From Akebia trifoliata (taxonomy: Eukaryota > Streptophyta > Magnoliopsida > Ranunculales > Lardizabalaceae): DNA of 64,000 nt. A model generated the notes under the pieces. It was not told the DNA's origin, ran no database searches, and was given only the letters and a program-made list of their open reading frames with translations. Positions 61,301 to 64,000 of the stretch are shown here, in pieces (position 1 is the first letter of the stretch; every line of letters begins with the position of its first letter). Both the position numbers and the translations under genes were made by a program. The stretch is from assembly GCA_017979445.1 (NCBI GenBank), contig CM030706.1, positions 25,336,281-25,400,280 on the forward strand. The letters run 5' to 3'.

Positions 61301-61786
61301 TTGGGTAACCATTGTTACTCACCCTTTCCTTTCTATTTTTTTTTAGTTTCAGCATTTACAGCTACCAAGGCAGGCGTAGAGTCAGTAATGGAGGAGTATC
61401 TGGTTAATCAGATCAACGATCAAAGTTTATTGCCTGGTGAGCACTAGGGCCACATCCCTTAGTGTTGTCGGTTTCACCCAGGATGTATGTAGTTTTTGGA
61501 TTGAGAGTTTAGGCCTATGTTAGAGTGAGAGTGTTTTGGTAAGCCTGTATATTGATAAATCTTCCGCACTCTGATCTACTTACATGTTAGATGTAATTAG
61601 TCTTCCGCTGTTATTTTCCTGTATCTACATTTTTATATACAGGTTTTGTTATAAATTGGTTTATCAGGTTTGAGTTCCGTGAAACGCTAACATAAACAGA
61701 GGAGACCATGCCGAAATTTCGAGGTGCCACCTAGTACCTTAGGATTTGGGCTTGGGATTTGTGTTAGCGTTTGGCGGGGCGTCACA
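58358..61786 (+). mobile_element. solo LTR G (family 2)
   Basis: 3429 bp from TGTAACACCCCGC to GGCGGGGCGTCACA, with a perfect TSD TAGAA at 58353-58357 and 61787-61791. A TATA box lies at about 58759-58767 (TATTATAAAAAGG). There is no interior. It is inserted in a coding exon of the unknown gene: removing it and one TSD copy restores an open exon junction. Overlapping frames at 58918-59163 and 59094-59312 have close equivalents in LTR C. Confidence 0.93.
59492..59653. repeat. hairpin cluster in LTR G
   Basis: Four near-perfect hairpins: 59492-59506 (GGTGCC/GGCACC), 59516-59542 (arms CATTCTGTCGGT and ACCGACAGAATG), 59603-59617 (GTCGGT/ACCGAC) and 59635-59653 (CTGTCGGT/ACCGACAG). All have 3-base loops. 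The set is also present in LTR C. Confidence 0.85.
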
Positions 61787-62142
61787 TAGAAGCTGCAATG
61801 AATCACGATGAGAATATGCGTCGTGGATTTTGGACGGGAGATGCATATAGAAAGCACATGCTTGAATGCGAATGGATTCTACTTGTGAGGGATTCAAAGA
61901 AATTGATTAAAGAATCCAAACTTGTGCAAGTACCTATCCCAAAAAAACGTGCGATTTTGATGCCGCGTCATAACCTATATTCACTCCATGCGGCAGTTAT
62001 GAGGTTACGAGCTGAGGTATCAAGGATGTGTAGACGAGTTCTAAGGATTTCATCACATGAAGTTGATAACGATCCCAACTATACATCTACTTACGCTATG
62101 TCGGATGAAGACAATGACAGTTCTTCTAGCTTCGAAAATTAA

Positions 62143-62446
62143 TTTTGTTACTATAGACTTGAGAATTTAAGTAAGTATGTTTAGATTCTAAAGTTTTTGT
62201 TGAAAAACTAAGTTTAGTTAATTTCATCACAATATTAAATGTGTCGCTTGTAAATTATTTTTCATCTAATTTATGTAGCATTTAAAAAGTTGACAAGGCA
62301 ATAGAGGATCTTTTAGATCATCTTTATGTGTTTGAAGTGTCATTTACTAAATTCATAATCTGTTTATCATTTTTCTTTCCCTTGATTACAATGTAAATGG
62401 TCGTATACTTGTCAAGAAATTTGAATAGATTTAACAAATACTGAAA
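62143..62446. other. no gene seen
   Basis: AT-rich 3' flank of the unknown gene. Confidence 0.5.
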
Positions 62447-62710
62447 CAATGTCAGAATGGGCATTTTGACATTACATTTGAAGTATTTTGATCTAATGTC
62501 AGACGGCGCCTTCTGACATTAGATCAGAAGTATTTTTGTCAATGTCAGAAGGCTCCTTTTGAAATTAGATCAGAACAATACGTTAATTAATGTCAGAAGG
62601 CTCCTTCTGACATTAGATCAGAAGTATTTTAGTTAATGTCAAAAGGAGCCTTGTAACATTAGATCAAAAGTAATTTAGCCAATGTCAAAAGGCTCATTTT
62701 GAGATTAGAT
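62447..62710. repeat. palindrome array near the right edge
   Basis: Five to six units of the AATGTCAGAAGG / CCTTCTGACATT family, including the perfect centre GGCGCC at about 62509. It is reversed relative to 55547-55712 and shares that array's variants (AATACGTTAATT linker, GGAGCC centre). Confidence 0.88.
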
Positions 62711-62753
62711 GATGACTTTTTTATTAAATGTCTAAAGAAGTATTTTGACACAT

Positions 62754-62945
62754 TACAAAAAAAGGGATTTTAGAGGTCTTTTTTTGGGCGAATTAGCAAA
62801 GCTTCGCCTAAACAGTAACATCAATAGCGGTTTTAGATTAGCCGCCTTCCAAAAAGACTAAATCAATGGCATTTGGTGAGAAACACCTCAAATGATCAGA
62901 AAATAGAGGCGATTTTTGGTAAAACACCTCCAAAGAAACGATGAC
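62754..62945 (+). mobile_element. possible CACTA-type transposon end
   Basis: CACATTACAAAAAAAGGG resembles the CACTACAAAAA start of plant CACTA elements. It is followed by alternating direct and inverted short motifs (GGGCGAATTAGC, TTCGCC, ATAGCGGTTTTAG, GCCGCC, AGAGGCGATTTTTGG) as in CACTA subterminal regions. The element would extend right and no partner end is in the window. Confidence 0.35.
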
Positions 62946-64000
62946 CATTGCAGCTCATCAGGTTTCTATTTTACTCACTCTTCCAATTCTATAGTTTTGA
63001 GTTATTTGTACCATTTTCTATTATTTGGTTCTCATTCGTAAAGAACTCTGTTACATATGTGTCTAACAAAATTATTATGCCACTGAAGGTGATGATTCAA
63101 GTGTATTGCATGTGTACTGTATGGGGTGAACCCCTCTCTTAAACTACACAGCCATTTATGCCTGACCTGAGTTGATCTTCGGAGCTAATCGAACTTTGAC
63201 AAAGGTTACTATTGTTCATTCTCCTTCAATGCCACATCCAATACCATATTATTATGTTTTAGTACTTGCTTCTACTATTGTTTTAGTGTTCGCTAAATCT
63301 ATTCAAATTTCTTACTCATTCTTGCTTTACATAGTGGATAAAACAAGTATACGACCATTTACATTGTAATCAAGCGGAACAAAAATGATAACTCCCTGAA
63401 TTTGGTGATCTTAACCCGTCATCGAATTTGGAGATTTAACAAACAATAGCACAGTCATCTAACTCACCAATTACAATAAATGAAAAATAAAAAAAAACAA
63501 AATAAAAAATAAAAGATAAATCATAAAACAAGCTCAAATTTCATATTATGTATTGAAATTCCATTACTAAACAAGGTCAATGAGAAGCAATATGGTACTA
63601 ACAAATGAAATTGAGTCACATAATTGCTTAGAAATAAAACACAATCAGAAGCAAATGGTTATGATGCCTTTCATATCTTTTCCTCACGGTTTACATTTTT
63701 CCTACATTGCCACGGTTCTCTCCGCTATATCGTGTCCTCTTATTTTCCTCACGGTTTATATTTTCCCTACATTGCCACTGTTCTAGACTCGCACCTTTTC
63801 AATATCACAAGACTCTTTGAAAGTCTCAAAATCTTCACAAACCCCACATGGCAAAGAACTCTACATCAGTTGGACAGTAATATTTATGGTACAACGCACT
63901 CCTCACCAATCCAGATTTCTTTTACGTACTAGACGATTGTCTGGTCACTGTAGAATTAACATGGATTACTTCCGCAACAACATATTAACCGATGAAATTG
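62946..64000. other. no gene seen; one 65-bp direct repeat
   Basis: AT-rich DNA. A direct repeat starting TTCCTCACGGTTTA occurs at about 63679 and 63744. Short frames here (such as 63624-63932) resemble no protein I know. Confidence 0.5.

Larger units (their letters stand above)
57745..62142 (+). pseudogene. unknown gene, broken, split by solo LTR G
   Basis: I do not recognise this protein. The first exon, from ATG 57745, reads MANVLSNEVDELKLDYYEPK and onward, with in-frame TAA at 57826 and 57868. Both are one C-to-T change from CAA (Gln). A frame slip follows after GKNLR, where the other frame reads VYDAKSVHKNFVRSCVDKIK. Two similar exon-like pieces follow (near 57965-58015 and 58180-58242, each ending at GGTAAG). 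The last exon starts after CAG at 58325 and runs ESKFYSYLEA. It is cut by LTR G, then continues 61789-62142 with MNHDENMRRGFWTGDAYRKH, a basic middle and an acidic Ser-rich end (SDEDNDSSSSFEN). The last exon alone is open for about 118 codons. A palindrome array follows 300 bp downstream, as it does after both PMD genes. Confidence 0.55.

Overview
This is nuclear DNA of a flowering plant, most likely a eudicot. The sequence is AT-rich, has plant-type GT/AG introns, a MULE transposase, two plant mobile domain (PMD) genes, and long terminal repeats (LTRs) whose primer binding site matches plant initiator-Met tRNA. I cannot name the species. The window is accessory, transposon-dominated DNA, and I see no intact conserved housekeeping gene. 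One 100-N assembly gap lies at 3288-3387.

Layout. 1-2015: decayed MULE (MuDR-type) transposase. 2701-2979: small intact ORF with an RNase H1 N-terminal-like domain and a C-terminal hydrophobic segment. 4030-13429: complete LTR element F (+), flanked by a near-perfect 5-bp target site duplication (TSD). About 3388-19670 (minus F) and about 22560-56645 (minus insertions) form two arms of a large inverted repeat. Each arm carries a degenerate PMD (MAIN-like) gene, transcribed outward from a shared centre, followed by an array of short palindromes. The right-arm PMD gene is split in an intron by a 25.7-kb nested stack of LTR elements. 53832-55541: a solo LTR of another family. 57236-62142: a promoter-bearing but broken gene of unknown function, split by a solo LTR. 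62447-62710: another palindrome array. 62754 onward: a possible CACTA-type end, then unassigned DNA.

The retroelements. Family 1 (F, B, E) has unusually long LTRs (about 3.16 kb) around about 3.1-3.4 kb of internal DNA. The internal part encodes only Gag, with no protease, reverse transcriptase or integrase that I can see. This is the TR-GAG/LARD type of non-autonomous element, presumably mobilised in trans. The stack order can be read from the TSDs: A (solo LTR, CAGTA) entered the PMD intron; B (complete, GTAAG) entered A; E (complete, GTAGT/ATAGT) entered B's LTR; C (family-2 solo LTR, GGTGA) entered A. A second family-2 solo LTR (G, TAGAA) sits in an exon of the unknown gene. E is the youngest and keeps a 427-codon gag ORF, but that ORF has lost the capsid-core region still present, decayed, in F and B.

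How the parts work together. The host-like genes (PMD pair, MULE transposase, a ubiquitin-protease fragment, the unknown gene) look like cargo of decayed DNA transposons that share one palindrome-array sequence, later filled with retroelements. The most unusual features are the inverted PMD pair with outward palindrome arrays, the hairpin clusters in the family-2 LTRs, and the Gag layout with a zinc knuckle on each side of the core.
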